Source: Mesaphorura yosii (Eukaryota > Arthropoda > Collembola > Poduromorpha > Tullbergiidae). Taken from it: a DNA stretch of 64,000 nucleotides. Every line of letters begins with the position of its first letter. Positions within the stretch are counted from its first letter, which is position 1. The notes beneath the pieces are model-generated. The model did no database searches and had not been told where the DNA came from. It saw only the letters and a program-made list of their open reading frames with translations. The position numbers and the translations under genes are program-made. The DNA lies in the NCBI GenBank assembly GCA_009869945.1, contig WIXG01000002.1, forward strand, positions 558,001-622,000. The letters run 5' to 3'. Below, piece after piece: positions 49,050 through 61,845 of the stretch.

Positions 49050-52000
49050 ATGGCTGAAACTGATGATCAAGAACCCTTCGAACTTCCACCTGTCATTCCA
49101 GACATTCAGGACACCTTGGAAAGCTACTTATCAGACCCGAGCAAATTAAGAATTCACCAAGCTAGGAATAATTTGAGATTGTTTCCTACGTTTCCTTCGA
49201 AGAGAGATGTTCAGCCTTTACTCAATTTCCATGATTCTACAATACCATTGCTTCAACAGGTAAGCGGATCAACTCGTGGCTTTCACAATAATCTCTCTAG
49301 AATGAGTTGTTCAGTGTTTGTTCTGTTCTTGTCGAAGGTCAAACGCGATCCGAAGACTGGGAAGATTATTAGTTACGAAGAAGTTGAGACAGATGCGTTT
49401 GGCGAATCTGCGAAGAATTCGTTCTCCCTGAATAGGGCGCTTGGTCCTAGGAATGAATTCTTGCGAGGGAATTCAACCAATTATCCTTTCTGGCCAGGTG
49501 GTTTTGATCAGGATAGTATTACCAAATCTACAATCGACCAGTTAAGCGGGCTGTCAGTACCGGCTGAAGAAGATGAAGACGAAGCCCAATTGTTCCAGGA
49601 ACTATTTGAGAAAGGTATACACCTCCTCCACTACTCGCCGTGGTTCGGTGCCAACACTCTTCTCGATGTAGTATTTCATTTTTATGTTCTCATTTTACTA
49701 TCTTTCATCAAGATATAAGAATTTGTCCACCTGGGATTGACGAACCGCTCAACGTACAAGGGACTTTGGACACAAGCACAAAAGTTTCAAACTCCAAACC
49801 TGAAAGTGATGCTGTTAATGTAATCAAGATTCAATTCTTCGAAGAATCATACCAATATGATTCACGATCATTGAGTTCATTTTTACTCTGTCTGGTGTCC
49901 AGGATAAAACCGCAACATTGAACTTTTGGAACACAACTGGAAGCACGGCAAGAGATGGCCTGCCGTTAAGTGAAGTGAGGATGGCGCAGTCTGAAAGCAA
50001 GTTCAAGCGCATGCTCAGGGGCTTGGTGGACGACAAAGTGCCGTCATTGGACTTGGAAACTCAGAGTGTAATTACGCCACTATATATGTCTATTTGTCGA
50101 TAGTTGAAGTCACTCTGTTTATATTTATCTTTTCAGGATGAAGCCACACCAAGTGTGCCTGTCCTACGAATAAGTAAAACACCTTCACAATTAAGCAATG
50201 TAAAGCTTCCATGGGCAGAGATGGTTGATATTTCAAGACCAATTGATAACTTTCATGAGCGAGTGCCTGACATGGCATTCAAGTTTGAATTTGAGTTGGA
50301 TACGTTTCAAAAAGAGGTGAGGCTGTCGAAAATGCTGCAAATTGGGCTTCGAGCCACAAGTTTGAACACAAAAGTTGTTTTTTAATTGCAGGCTATTATT
50401 CGACTTGAGGAGCACGAGAATGTATTTATCGCTGCCCACACATCTGCTGGTAAAACTGTTGTGGCTGGTACGTAAGAAGCCTGCTTATCTCAATTTTCAG
50501 AAACGATTCCAAATTGTACCTTCATTTACAGAATATGCAATAGCTCTTTCATCTCGGCATATGACAAGGTACATTGTCAATATTGTGTGCTCGTTTTGGT
50601 TTTGAACTTAGCGATAAGTAGTAAATGAATTGTTTGGTCTTAGGACAATTTATACTTCACCCATTAAAGCTTTGTCCAATCAGAAGTTTAGGGATTTCAA
50701 GAATAACTTCGAGAGTGTTGGACTGGTGACTGGCGATGTGCAGATTAATTCTTCGGCCTCTTGTCTGATTATGACCACCGAAATCTTGCGTTCTATGCTT
50801 TACAATGGCTCTGATGTTATTCGTGACTTGGAGTGGGTTATTTTTGACGAGATTCATTACCTGAATAACGAGGAAGTGAGTAAATGACATGTTCCATTAT
50901 TAATTCACTCCCGATCGTCATTCTGAGTTACATATGTTTCTGTTTAAAGAGAGGCCACGTATGGGAAGAAGTCATTATTATGCTTCCACAGCACGTGAGT
51001 ATTATCATGCTAAGTGCCACCGTGCCAAATGCCCTTCAATTTGCAAATTGGGTTGGCGGAATAAAGCGAAAGAAAATTTATGTGATTGCGACACAAAAAA
51101 GACCTGTGCCATTGGAACATTTCCTTTACACCGGGTCAGGTGGAAAGTCAAGAAATGAACAATTCCTTATTTTGGATGCTGAAGGAAATTTTCTGAAGAA
51201 GGGGTAGATAAAGACAAGATCAATGACGACATGACGAGTTCGCTTTAGAGAAAATTAATTCTTGCCTTGGTACACAGGTATGATGATGCGAAAGAAGCAA
51301 AGATGTCAAGAATGTCAAACTATCAGAAACAATTTGGACCAAGAGGAAAAGATCAGCAACGAATGAGTGGGCAGAGAGGATTTAACGAACAACAGGAAAA
51401 AACAATTTATGTTGGTCTAGTTAACCATCTGAAGGAGAATGTAAGTCCAAAAGTGGTAAGAAGACCTCACGGCTCATGGACATCTAAACAAGGAGCTCAT
51501 TTTTCTTCAGGACAAGCTGCCAGTTGTAATATTTGCCTTCTCACGAAAACGCTGTGATGATTATGCGAGGATGATGTCAATAATTGATTTGTGCACAGGA
51601 GCACAAAAGGCAGAAATCCATGGCTTCTTTCAAAAGAGTATCTTAAGGCTTAAGGGATCTGATCGTGAATTACCGCAGGTGAGTATTTGAATTAGAAGTA
51701 ATCAGCCGAATCAACGTCCAATTGCAACAAATTGATCTTGAAATTCCGTTCTATGCGTTTAGGTTTTGTTGGTGCAAGAAATGTTGAAGAATGGAGTTGG
51801 AGTGCATCACAGTGGAATTCTTCCCATATTGAAGGAAGTGGTGGAAATGTGTTTCCAGAAAGGTCTTGTGAAGGTCAGAATGAAGATATCTTCCGTCATT
51901 TTCTTTGGACATTTGGTCTTTATTTGCGTTACAGGTGTTGTTTGCAACTGAGACATTCGCCATGGGCGTGAACATGCCAGCAAGGACTGTTGTCTTCGAT

Positions 52001-54288
52001 TCGTGCAGAAAACACGATGGTACTTGCAACAGGGACTTGAACCCTGCCGAATACATACAAATGGCTGGTAGAGCCGGTAAGATTGAAGGCGTTTCACGGG
52101 TTTCCCATTTGCTCAAGTTATTTGTCGCAGGTCGTCGTGGACTTGATGCAACTGGGACCGTGATAATACTCTGCAAGACCGAATTACCAGATTTTCATTC
52201 TTTGAAAGAGATGATGTTGGGAAAGGCGGCGAAGCTGGAGTCCCAATTCCGATTGACTTACAGCATGATCCTGAACCTTCTGCGCGTCGAAAGTTTGACA
52301 GTAGAAGACGTCATGAAGAGAAGTTTCCTTGAAGTAGGAAAATCCAACAACATGGAACAATTTAAAGAAAACAGAAAGCTTGTCATGCAGAAGTTGGAGA
52401 AAATTGAGATTAGTCCGAGAGACTCTGCATTAATGGACCTCTTTAAAGCTATTAAGGAGTACATGCAACATCATGACACAATGATGGTAATGAAAAACGT
52501 AAAAAATCTTGGCCATTTGTTGATTTAATGAAATGTGGGAAATGCTTCGTAGGATGCCATTTCGCCGTACTTGAACGAAAGATTGATGAAAGGCGCATGT
52601 GTACTGTTCGAAGACTTTCCAAGGCACTCTGCGAGATTTGGGATTGTACTCAGCACATTTGTAACGAAAAAAGAAGCCAATTTCTGTAGACATTACGACG
52701 TACTTGCATTCTACAACCCAGACGATGAAAAACGGGAACTGATCCCCTTTGCCGAGGATTACAACAAGACCAAGCTGACGAATGAGCAAGTCAACAGAAG
52801 TTATAGACGTTATGTCCACTACTATTTTAATGGAAATGGCGTTAAAGACGTAATGCCATTGGTGAGTCTTCCGGATGGAGCTTCATATCCCTATCACAGA
52901 ATCTTCCAAATACGAGCGAATCAAATCCTGGAAGTGTGCGAAGTCGTTGCTCAGGTCGATGAATCCGTACTTCGCAATGATATCAAGAAACGAGAAATGG
53001 AAAGGTTCAGGTAATTCACATTGGATTTAAATTTCTATTTACTAGTTTTCATGCCTAAACTGAGACCACGCTGCTGTTTTCATCTAGGCATGAAAGACCT
53101 GTACCAAATGTCTCGCAGCTGTTGAAGTTGCTTTACGACTTAACTTACCACGAACTAACAAATCCAAATTCAACCAGATTATTTGATCTATCCTCCATTG
53201 CAATTCCATTGAAAGAAACTGCCTTGCATGCGAAAGTTCACGCCTTCCGTACAGCAAGAAGTGTCCTGAAAACCATACCACGGGAAACCTTTCCCGATTT
53301 TGAATCGAAGGTTCACTTATTTCTTCATTTGTCTTGGCTTGTAATTGTGCTCGCTCTTTACATGATGAACTTCCTGAATTTACAGTTTCGTCCGATTTTC
53401 GAGTATATGAGATTATACGAAGCGAAAGAAGACTATGAGTACTGGCTTTCACCTCAAAGCTTGCAGTTGCACGAGGAGTACGAGTCTAGAGTGGAAGTTT
53501 TGAAGCAATTGGGCTATATTAACGGCGAATGCTTGGGTACAGCCACAGCCACCATTTTTACTGAGAACCTCATATTTAGAAGATCGAGTTAGGCTAACTT
53601 CGTTCTTATCACTTGCAGTGCAATTGAAGGGACGCGTGGCATGTGAAATGGGTAATCAGAATGAATTGCTCGTGACCGAAATGGTGCTGAACAACATTTT
53701 GTCAGACTGCACTCCAGAAGAAATTGCTGCATTGCTGTCTTGCATGGTATTCGAAGCGAAGAACGTGGATGAACCGACTTTTCCTCCAGGCGCTCATTTG
53801 GGCGAGGTGAGAAATGACCCAACCAATGATTGAGTGCGGCGGCCAAACCATTTCTTAATCCAATCCCAGAAAGTTCAAGAAATCAAAGGGACTGCCAGGA
53901 AAATCGCGGAAACACAACGAGATTGTGGCTTGAAAGAACCAATCGAACAGTATGTCGAACAATTCAAGTTTGGTCTGGTCGAAGTCGTTCATGAGTGGGC
54001 GAAGGGAGAGGTATGTTGACTTCTTCATTTGGAGTGTAGAAATCTTGTTGATTATCATTTCCCGTTCTTTTATCTCAATATTCTCAGGAATTCCGCGACA
54101 TCATGAGACTTACCTCAGTGCAGGAAGGAATTATTGTTCGAACAATCCAGCGTTTGGACGAAATGATTCGTGACGTGAAAGATGCCGCAAGAATCATTGG
54201 AGACCCGTCGCTAAAGAAGAAGATGGAAGAGGCTTCAGAGTGCATCAAGAGGGACATTGTATTCGCAGCTAGTCTTTACACTCAATAA
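49050..54288 (+). CDS. SKIV2L: Superkiller complex RNA helicase Ski2 (SKIV2L / twister)
   Basis: Twenty exons: 49050-49259, 49338-49614, 49713-49819, 49903-50067, 50137-50316, 50392-50467, 50532-50568, 50644-50875, 50950-51203, 51278-51440, 51511-51678, 51763-51873, 51935-52076, 52131-52486, 52553-53010, 53088-53310, 53386-53536, 53619-53806, 53870-54010, 54088-54288. They total 3840 nt, or 1279 residues (human about 1246). All phases agree. It is the 3'-5' RNA helicase that feeds mRNA to the cytoplasmic exosome. Motifs: Walker A AHTSAGKT (328-335), [16 protein letters not shown] (419-422; DEVH in human and yeast), LSATVPNA (from 449), [14 protein letters not shown] and QMAGRAGRRG (702-711). 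After the core come an arch-type insertion and the C-terminal helical region ending [17 protein letters not shown] ([13 protein letters not shown]), nearly identical to human. Introns of 54, 75 and 78 nt are stop-free multiples of three. Confidence 0.97.
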
Positions 54289-54397
54289 ATGAAAATAACC
54301 AATCAGCTCCAAATTAAAGACTTTAAATTATTAGGTTTCATAATCATATCTATAGTGGCTTGTTCAAAATTCGTTCATCGTCAATTTTTACCGGTTT

Positions 54398-54403
54398 AAT
54401 AAA
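54398..54403 (+). promoter_or_regulatory. Poly(A) signal of Ski2 gene
   Basis: AATAAA 110 nt after the stop codon. Confidence 0.75.
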
Positions 54404-54979
54404 GAGAGAATTATTTTCGTAGCGTGTTTTATGCCGAAACAAGCTCGTTAACCGCACCTGCCAATAAAACTGAAATTACCATTCAATTGGAATAATTTTA
54501 CGTGCATTAATTAAGGAGGAGGCTCTTCTGTTATGCTAAGTTCAGTCTGTTCTCTAAATACCATGCACCGTGTTTACCATTTGCTTAACTGTCCATTTCA
54601 ATTTACAGCAGGAAAATGCTGATCACAGTTTAATAGGCTTGAACATATTAGAATGGCACTTTTCCTTTATGCTGTTTACAAGGCCCCAGTTCTCAAGCGT
54701 AAACAATCACTTAAATAACTACTCTCACAATTAACGCGAAGCCGATGTGTTGACTGTCGTGACTAACGTCATTCACATAACATTTTTCATTCCTTGAGAA
54801 AGAATTGATTCATAGCCTTGGCACGTTGCGTTGGCTGAATTTCAATCGGCAATATAAGATCGCGTGTAATTTGTGACTGCGACTTCAGTCGACTATCCAA
54901 TTTGTCCTTAGCGTGTTTCCTTTGCTCGCAAAGTGCTCACTCAATAACTGCGTTCTGAATTGAACCGAATTCCATTAAA
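54404..54979. other. Spacer and promoter region of secreted-protein gene
   Basis: AT-rich DNA between the Ski2 poly(A) signal and the secreted-protein start codon. It should contain the latter's promoter. No open frame or repeat stands out. Confidence 0.55.
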
Positions 54980-55635
54980 ATGCGTTCTGAAGTCAGAGTT
55001 GGAGTGCTTGCACTTGTGGTCGCCTCTCTTCTCACCCGGACGGAGGTTGATTGCAAGCCAACAACAGAGAAGGCAGATCTCAAAAATGAGACCGAAACCG
55101 AAACAGAAGCAGGAGAAACTGGTGTTCAAGCGAAGGATCTCAAGTACACCTTTGCAAATGAAGGTAAAGGTTACCGTCATGCGTTATAGTCAATTAAGCA
55201 AAATATCAGCACAATCTTACAACCTTCGCCTGTTATCGTAGATGAAATTCCCGGTGGGTTTAAAGTTCACGAAAGACGCATACCAGTGGCGATACAATTC
55301 AACGCCTGCAAAGATGGAAGCGGAGGAATTTGCATTCCGGTGGGTCAGTGCGCACAGAATCTGAAGCTATCGAAACCCAGCGACAATGTTTGTGATGCTG
55401 GTGAAGAATGCTGTCTCGGAGGTAAACACAATACTACGTCAATAAATTCTATTCCTTCATGATCAGGTTTCACATAGACGTAATTGTTCTAGGACCACCG
55501 AAAGGATCACCCTGCAAAAATCGAGGCGGTGAATGCGTTGAAGCGTCCAAGTGCGGTAGAAATCCAGCGCAATTGAAGTCTGGCACAGAATGCAATCATG
55601 ATGGTGGCGAAACGTGCTGTATATGGGTCTACTGA
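54980..55635 (+). CDS. Small secreted protein with two six-cysteine (clip-like) modules
   Basis: Three exons: 54980-55163, 55242-55421, 55493-55635. They total 507 nt, or 168 residues. A signal peptide is clear: basic start, then VGVLALVVASLL (8-19), with cleavage probably before the Cys/Lys near 25-27. An acidic Glu/Thr-rich linker follows. Exon 2 encodes one module with the Cys order C-x8-C-x5-C-x13-C-x5-CC. Exon 3 encodes a second (C-x6-C-x5-C-x12-C-x7-CC). Each is one exon with the same phase, so one probably arose by duplication. The C...C...C...C...CC order resembles arthropod clip domains, but no serine protease domain follows. Extracellular regulator, inhibitor or antimicrobial roles are all possible. 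I do not recognise a named family. Confidence 0.85.
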
Positions 55636-55708
55636 GCGAGAGTGAGTCGACAGCGATTAGGAGTCAATATGTTAATTTTAGCAATCTATTTAACTGAACA
55701 AACATTAC

Positions 55709-55714
55709 AATAAA
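55709..55714 (+). promoter_or_regulatory. Poly(A) signal of secreted-protein gene
   Basis: AATAAA 74 nt after the stop codon. Confidence 0.75.
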
Positions 55715-56046
55715 GTACGCGCGTTCTGAATGGACTTCATTACCAATGTGGCTAATAGTTAGTTGGTTGTAATCTGTCGTTGACACATCATGCTAACGTA
55801 AATACGGAAGCCAAAATGAAACGCTGTGCAGAGGTTTGATCAGAGACGATCAGAAACTGTAGACATCAGAGGAAACATGCGTAATAAAAGTTGAACAAAA
55901 GTAGAGTATGAATATTTTATTCCCGGAATTACTACAACAGCGAATAGAAAACAACATTAACCCACAATTTATCACTGAAGGAATTTCCCATTTCACAGCT
56001 GCACAATATCAAGTCCCTCTCAGCACCAGCCTTCAGCCTTTGCTGA
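55715..56046. other. Convergent 3' intergenic region
   Basis: 332 nt between the secreted-protein gene (+) and the nitrobindin gene (-). It contains the latter's candidate poly(A) signal at 55916-55921. No coding signal. Confidence 0.6.
55916..55921 (-). promoter_or_regulatory. Poly(A) signal of nitrobindin-like gene
   Basis: TTTATT on + reads AATAAA on the minus strand, about 125 nt after the stop codon at 56047. Confidence 0.6.
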
Positions 56047-56541
56047 TCACAATGAGCGTTTGTAAACAGCCTTCAAATGTTCTGTCACGGCAGTCGTCTT
56101 CGTGGTGGACATGGCCACCTCCTGCAGCAAAGTGTCGCCATCTTGAAGCGTGAACTTTCTGTCAATTCTTAGCACCGCAGGTTCAGCAGCGCCTTCCATT
56201 CTTCCAACATTCGTCGTACTCAATGTTATGACTTTCCCAGAAACTTGACCTTCTTCAACAGTTGCCAATCCAAAGTTGTGAGCCACCATCAAGGACACTT
56301 TACCATCGCCTCGACTGCGTAAAAAACCCCTTTCCAAGTGCATTGGGTTACCATTGACCGGGTGTGATGAGGAACCAGTATAGGCTAGCGATGGTTGCTT
56401 TCCACACGGTCTGAATTCAATTGTCTCATTGTAGCCGAAATCTTTGATTGTTGGAAAACTCCCTTCCGCTTTGGTGGATTGCCAGCTGCCAATTATCCAG
56501 GAGAGCGGTTTGAGCATTTCAGAAATTCCGTCGCCAGCCAT
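56047..56541 (-). CDS. Nitrobindin-like heme protein (THAP4 C-terminal domain family)
   Basis: Uninterrupted coding exon of 164 residues. The family is a ten-stranded beta-barrel that binds ferric heme; human THAP4 and plant nitrobindins isomerise peroxynitrite to nitrate. The opening PLSWIIGSWQSTKAEGSFPT contains the GxW pattern, and the rest follows THAP4 through HLERGFLR, the VEEGQVSG turn, RKFTLQDGDTL and TEHLKAVYKR. His155 corresponds to the heme ligand His567 of human THAP4 by my alignment. There is no THAP zinc finger, so this is a stand-alone domain protein. The ATG at 56541 is 25 nt downstream of a possible acceptor (TTTAG) on the minus strand, so a non-coding first exon is likely farther right. 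Confidence 0.93.
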   Translation of the reverse strand: MAGDGISEMLKPLSWIIGSWQSTKAEGSFPTIKDFGYNETIEFRPCGKQPSLAYTGSSSHPVNGNPMHLERGFLRSRGDGKVSLMVAHNFGLATVEEGQVSGKVITLSTTNVGRMEGAAEPAVLRIDRKFTLQDGDTLLQEVAMSTTKTTAVTEHLKAVYKRSL

Positions 56542-59500
56542 TTCTCTCGAAGAATCAACTGCTAAACAATGATTATGAAAGTTAGTAATTAGTCTAATTA
56601 CAATTAGTATACTTTTAAAAATGGGCTGGCCGATAGGCCAATGCGGTTATTTATTTATCTATTAGTTTACCTTCAACTTTGAAGTTTCAGGAATGTTTAC
56701 TGAGTTTACCCCAACTGACCTGGTAGTCTTAACTTCTGTTGGTTAACCCAGTTTAACCCTTATATTTATTTTGGTGAATTTATTTCCGAACCGGCTGCAC
56801 ATTCACTCAAGAGACTCAAGACACGATTCATATACAGCTCCAGTGCATGCATTTTGGACTAAAAATTCAAATTCGCTTCGCTTGTAATATGATTTTTGTT
56901 GGCAGAAAGCCACGGCGTGTCCTTTGTTCATTTGAACCTCCAAAGAAAATTACTTGTTTTATGGAGTAATTAATTATAATACTCTGATCAGGCAGTTCTC
57001 TTACATCAGAGGATGCCAGTGATGGTTGCGATCGGACTTATCCTTCGTACTTCCGGGGGATTGTTTCCGGACAATTGTTTCTGGACAACTGTTTCCAGAC
57101 AATTATTTCCAGACAGCTGTTCCCTGACAACTGTTCTTACACTGGATTTCTGCCAAGCGTGAATTTAACACAAGCTTGAATTGCTTTTGTTAGCAGCGAC
57201 TCTCACCATTTATAATTGAGCCGAGCTATTGAACATTTCACCGTAATACGCAATACCGGATATGTTCTTTTCAGGTTGGACAGGTCGCCGTTGGCCATTT
57301 TGTACGAGTCGGACGCGTGCAATCTCCAAAGTTGGAGTTGGTTGGAGAGTGTTCATCTATCTCGCTTTATCATCATCACTTGACAAAGAATTTTGCTCAA
57401 TTTAGCCAGGAGGCATTATTAACATTAACCCAACTTTCTGCCTCAAAACAAAATGGAAAAATACATCTCATGCATTCCGAGTTTTGCGTTCTCTGCCAGG
57501 AGCAATTCAGCTCACTCAAGCTGACAGTTTGTATTGCCTGCCATGCCACGGAGAGAAGGAACGGAAAGTGCCACGAGGCACAGGCAAGCAAAGTAATGGC
57601 TCAAAAATACTGGTTCGTATAACATTTGCAAAGGCTGACGGTTAAAGTAAATTTCCCAAATCAGCCCCAAACCATCTTTAACAAAATGAAAATGGATTCG
57701 GGACCCACGCGTATTGGATTTTGAGTCTAACGCGCTGCGGAGGCGCACCGAGCAGGCCGTGACAATGAGACTTCTGAAGAGCTCTGAAAGCTTGTATAAT
57801 TTGAGTGGAGTGTCCTGCAGTCAAATTCTGGCGACTGACGCGCACGTTGGGTTTGGATCCTTCAAATTGCTGGAGGATACGCATGCTATTCATATTTGAG
57901 TTAATCTGGGGTGTGCTGCACTGCGTCGCGCTGCACCGTGCTTGGTTTGCTTTTGCCCAACTTTTGTCCTGGAGCCATTTAGAGAAGGACGTAATATGTA
58001 CTCTGTGTACAATATCAATATAACTTTAACAGAGCCCGTAGTCAGAGAGCATGCCGTGGAAGACGCAACAGAGCAATTCGCTGTATTATTATCACCACGA
58101 GCGTTCTTCTTCAGAGATTCTCTCTTTTTGCCTCACTTTTGGCTTGGTAATCAACTTCAGTCGTGCACCAGACGTCGACCCAATCACACCACCACGCCAG
58201 CAGCTTGGCGGACCCAGACTCACCGCTCGCATGTTCCAACTCGTATTTAATTGAAGATCATCACCTGCACGTGCACTGGTTAAGCACAGAAGAATCAGAA
58301 AAGAATTTTGTCCTTTCGCCGCGGACGAAAAGAATAAATTGAACGGGAACGCGTCAGAGTCTCACATTTCTCCGAATGGAACAGAAGCCGTTGTCGAAAA
58401 CCATCTTGCTGGATTCTTGCGTTGGACCCAAGCGACTGAAAAGGTAAAAAACCAGTGAAATTTTGAATTAATTTTAACTCGTTAAGGAATACACTCGCGG
58501 ATTAGCTTGGATTGCTAGAGTTTGACTTTTCGAAAAGAGCATCAATGGGATCGATGCAATTTGGCATCGGTCTGGCGCGGCGCACAGACTAGGCTGCATT
58601 GCATAAACTTGACGACTTTGATGGCTGTGGCCAGGCACATGGCGTTTGATACTTTCTTCTGTTGAAATTCTAAATTCGATGTTCGACGTTCGCTTCTCAC
58701 TCGCTTGCTTGGAGTAAATAAAATCAGGGCGATAGCAAGAGCAATAACGATATCTGTTCGTGGCATGGCAGACATGTTCAGACTTTCAACGACTTTTTGA
58801 GAACAGAAGCGTACCTGCCTCAGCATAACTAAATTACGTACATGACCATTACTGTTCGGCGCTGGCTGCTTTTTAAAGGTCCTCTTTAATGCGCTGATTT
58901 TTCTTTCATGCACGTCTTATGTTCCGGACGTGAAATTGTTATTAGTATTGCGACTGCGACTCTGCCTCGCGTTTCGTTTGGAGTTGATTTGGCTCCTGGG
59001 AACGCTAATAACATAAAGCACATTGATCTTATCGGCTAGATCTTGTATGGTGTATGGCGGTTATCATGTATGAATATGAATACGATATCAGCCACGTTCT
59101 GCGCTGAGAAAAATTGTGCTTTGAAGTGAAAGCGGGTAGAAACACAGAACGAGAGCAGAGATCACTTTCTCCATTGAGAGCAGCGCAAATGTCTCGAAGC
59201 AATAATTTTGTTTATGTGCGATACTTAATGTTAATGAATGATTTGTGGTTCGCTTTCGCTTCGGAGTGCCCGTCCACCTGGGCTCGGCTCGATTGTGATC
59301 TCCGGGTTCAATAAAAGCATTTCTCAGACGAAATTCGTGCGAGCCAAGCCAAACCAAGCCCAGCCAGGGTATGGGGCAGTTTGAAACCGATGTAAGCGTC
59401 CTGGAGAATTTCAGTTCCAATGAAGCGCCAGTTCTGACTCGGTCTCGAGCTGCCCCTGCAAAGAATTCTGGAAAGCTGCTGCATAGACGCTGTAAATTCT

Positions 59501-61845
59501 GTTTTGCCACTGAGGATGCTAACTTGACTTGCTAAGAGCATAAATCATGATTCCCCTGGACTGAGGCCGAATGCCGAATTGGGAGTGGAGAGCAGTGAGG
59601 ACGCACTGGAGAAGAGAGCAAACTGATAGTAGCTAGTGACTGCCAGGCATTCAGCACAGCAGAGCAGCAATAGCAAATAACACCGTTCGCATTCTCAAAT
59701 TGCACAAACTCTTCTTCATATCGCTCCGAGTAATTTCCAGAAATCATGCTTCCTCCGCTGAGCTGCTGTGTGCTCTGCCACGCTGTTAGTCCTACTGCAT
59801 TGGCCTGGCTGCAGTGAGAAGGACAAGTCTTCTAAAATTGAATTCTCATTTCTGAAAGAACATAAGCTGCAGGGAATGCCATTGGCAAAATTACCATTTT
59901 GTAGATCTGAAAATCCTCACACAAAACACAGTACCGTATTGACGCTCGGGCTCACGCTCACGTAAGTTGGTTTGGTTTGGTCCGATGTGATGTCTGCCTG
60001 CCCGCCTGTTTGATGGGATGTTGATGAAAAAGTTCAATGTGTTTTTATATAAATGCCTACTGGTCCTTTGGCTCTTTTGTGTATTATTTCTCTATTCTAA
60101 TAAAGTGAAAACGTGTAGGCTGCCTGCCTGCCTGTCAGAACCAACGCAGCGATGTGCTGTGCAGGCGTTTTCACAACAGTGTCCAAACTCCAAAACCAGA
60201 ACCACACCAAAACTCGCGTTCGAAATTCGCGTCGGGCACAAACACGAGTTTGGCGTTGAGTTGAGTGCGAGTTGCACAACTGCTGCTTGTTTCTGATGTG
60301 TGAGTGCGAACCCCGAAGCACTTTGTTCCATAGTCAATCGTCAGTCGGTAATAATAATAAGGTTTTAACAAAAATTCCCAAAAACTCATCTCGTCAAGTC
60401 TCGAGCACAAAACGAAAAGTGTAACCAGCAGAAATTGTGACTCGCGCTCGTGCTCGAGCGTTGCACAAATTCCCAGGGCCCAGGCTAATGAATTGATTTC
60501 TAGTTAAGCATGTCGCTATTGCAGCAGCGGTTCATGCGAATTTGCGAGCGATAATGGTGCAGATTTAATATTAATTTACAAGCACATTGTTTATTCTGAA
60601 TCTGCAAAATTTGACGCTGTTTTTGTTCAATTTATGAATTGGTTTCATTGTTATTCCCCGAAAATTAAATTGCATGCGAAATCTGGAGTCTTTCATACAT
60701 CGAAACTCAAGTTATTGTAATACACGCAATATACTTAGTTAATTACATGTTATATTAAGTACGCAGATTGTCCTCGAGCACTGCATTAAATAATTCAGGT
60801 GCATTGCTTTATGTGGGCCTGGGCAGACTTAAGCTGTGGTGGGCTTTTGTCCTGCTCTGCTGCCTGAATATGAATATCATTATGTCCATAAAGTCTTGAA
60901 CAATGCCCGAGCATTGAATGACCAATTTTGATCAAGTCCCCAACCAGCCGGATTTTTCAGCATTCGTTTCAATGTCGGAGAAGAATAGCAAGCAGTAAGC
61001 AGTGAATTGCATTGAGCAAAGTAAGTAAGTAGTTAGTGGAATCTAAAATTCATTGGGATTCGCTAAAGGGCATCACGGTTCAATCTCCACGCGAGAATTT
61101 AATACTACTACAATGGCATTGGATTGAAATGGGAGCCGTTTGCCGATGTTGCGTCGCTCCTTCTCATTTAATCCATTTGCTATTGCCCGTCCATTGCCAG
61201 AGGACAGTAGTGAGTTTATAGTTTAGGCACATTTTCATTTCAGTCAGCAGAGTAGAGGAGAGAAACGCGCAGCATTTGTGTATTATAGCCACAGGTCTTC
61301 TTTTCTCTCGCTCCTCTTTCTCTCCAGTTCAAAGATTACATGACAAAAAGGAAAACAACACACACGGCCACTCCATCGTAGCAACAACAGCAAACTTCAT
61401 TCATTGCATGCCCCGCCGTGCCCGAGGTTCACTTTGCGATTAAAACTGCTGATCTTTGGCCAAAGCATACAGGCACCACGACACGACACGACAGAGCTTT
61501 TCCCACTTTTGCCCTCTGGACTCTCGACGACTGCTTTTGCATTGCACGAAACATAATTGAAGCCGGAGGAAATTCGAGACTTTTGGCCACGGGCAAAGTT
61601 GATGCTGAATGCTGATGGTTGAATAATAATGCTGATAGTAAAGTTTATTCCTGCTCCGCGTGCTACTGTCACAACCCCTGCTTGAGCACTTTTCTTATAA
61701 ACTCAGTTAATGCGATCAAGCAAGTGCGGAGTTAAGTCATGAATACTAATCGTGGACGGAGGAAGGAAATTAATTGGATCCTTAAGGGATAAAAATAATC
61801 TCTCAGCGCAATGTGCTAATGCACTGATTGCTTCATCTTTCACAG
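56542..61845. other. Gene-poor region upstream of the KCTD gene
   Basis: 5.3 kb without recognisable coding exons. It should contain the nitrobindin-like promoter at the left and leader exons, introns or enhancers of the KCTD gene at the right. Open frames reach 140 codons (59088-59510, minus) but show no domain. A 14-bp tandem repeat lies at 57062-57140. Confidence 0.5.
57062..57140 (+). repeat. 14-bp minisatellite, about 5.6 copies
   Basis: Diverged units of consensus TGTTTCCAGACAAC repeat with a strict 14-bp period: starts at 57062, 57076, 57090, 57104, 57118 and a partial unit at 57132. Confidence 0.85.

Noticed and set aside
49050..49718. 222-codon single open frame at the start of Ski2
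   Set aside because: It is exon 1, a stop-free 78-nt intron, exon 2 and part of intron 2 read through; family alignment supports splicing.
51905..52528. 207-codon open frame in Ski2
   Set aside because: It reads through the 54-nt intron 52077-52130, which interrupts helicase motif VI, so it is not the mature frame.
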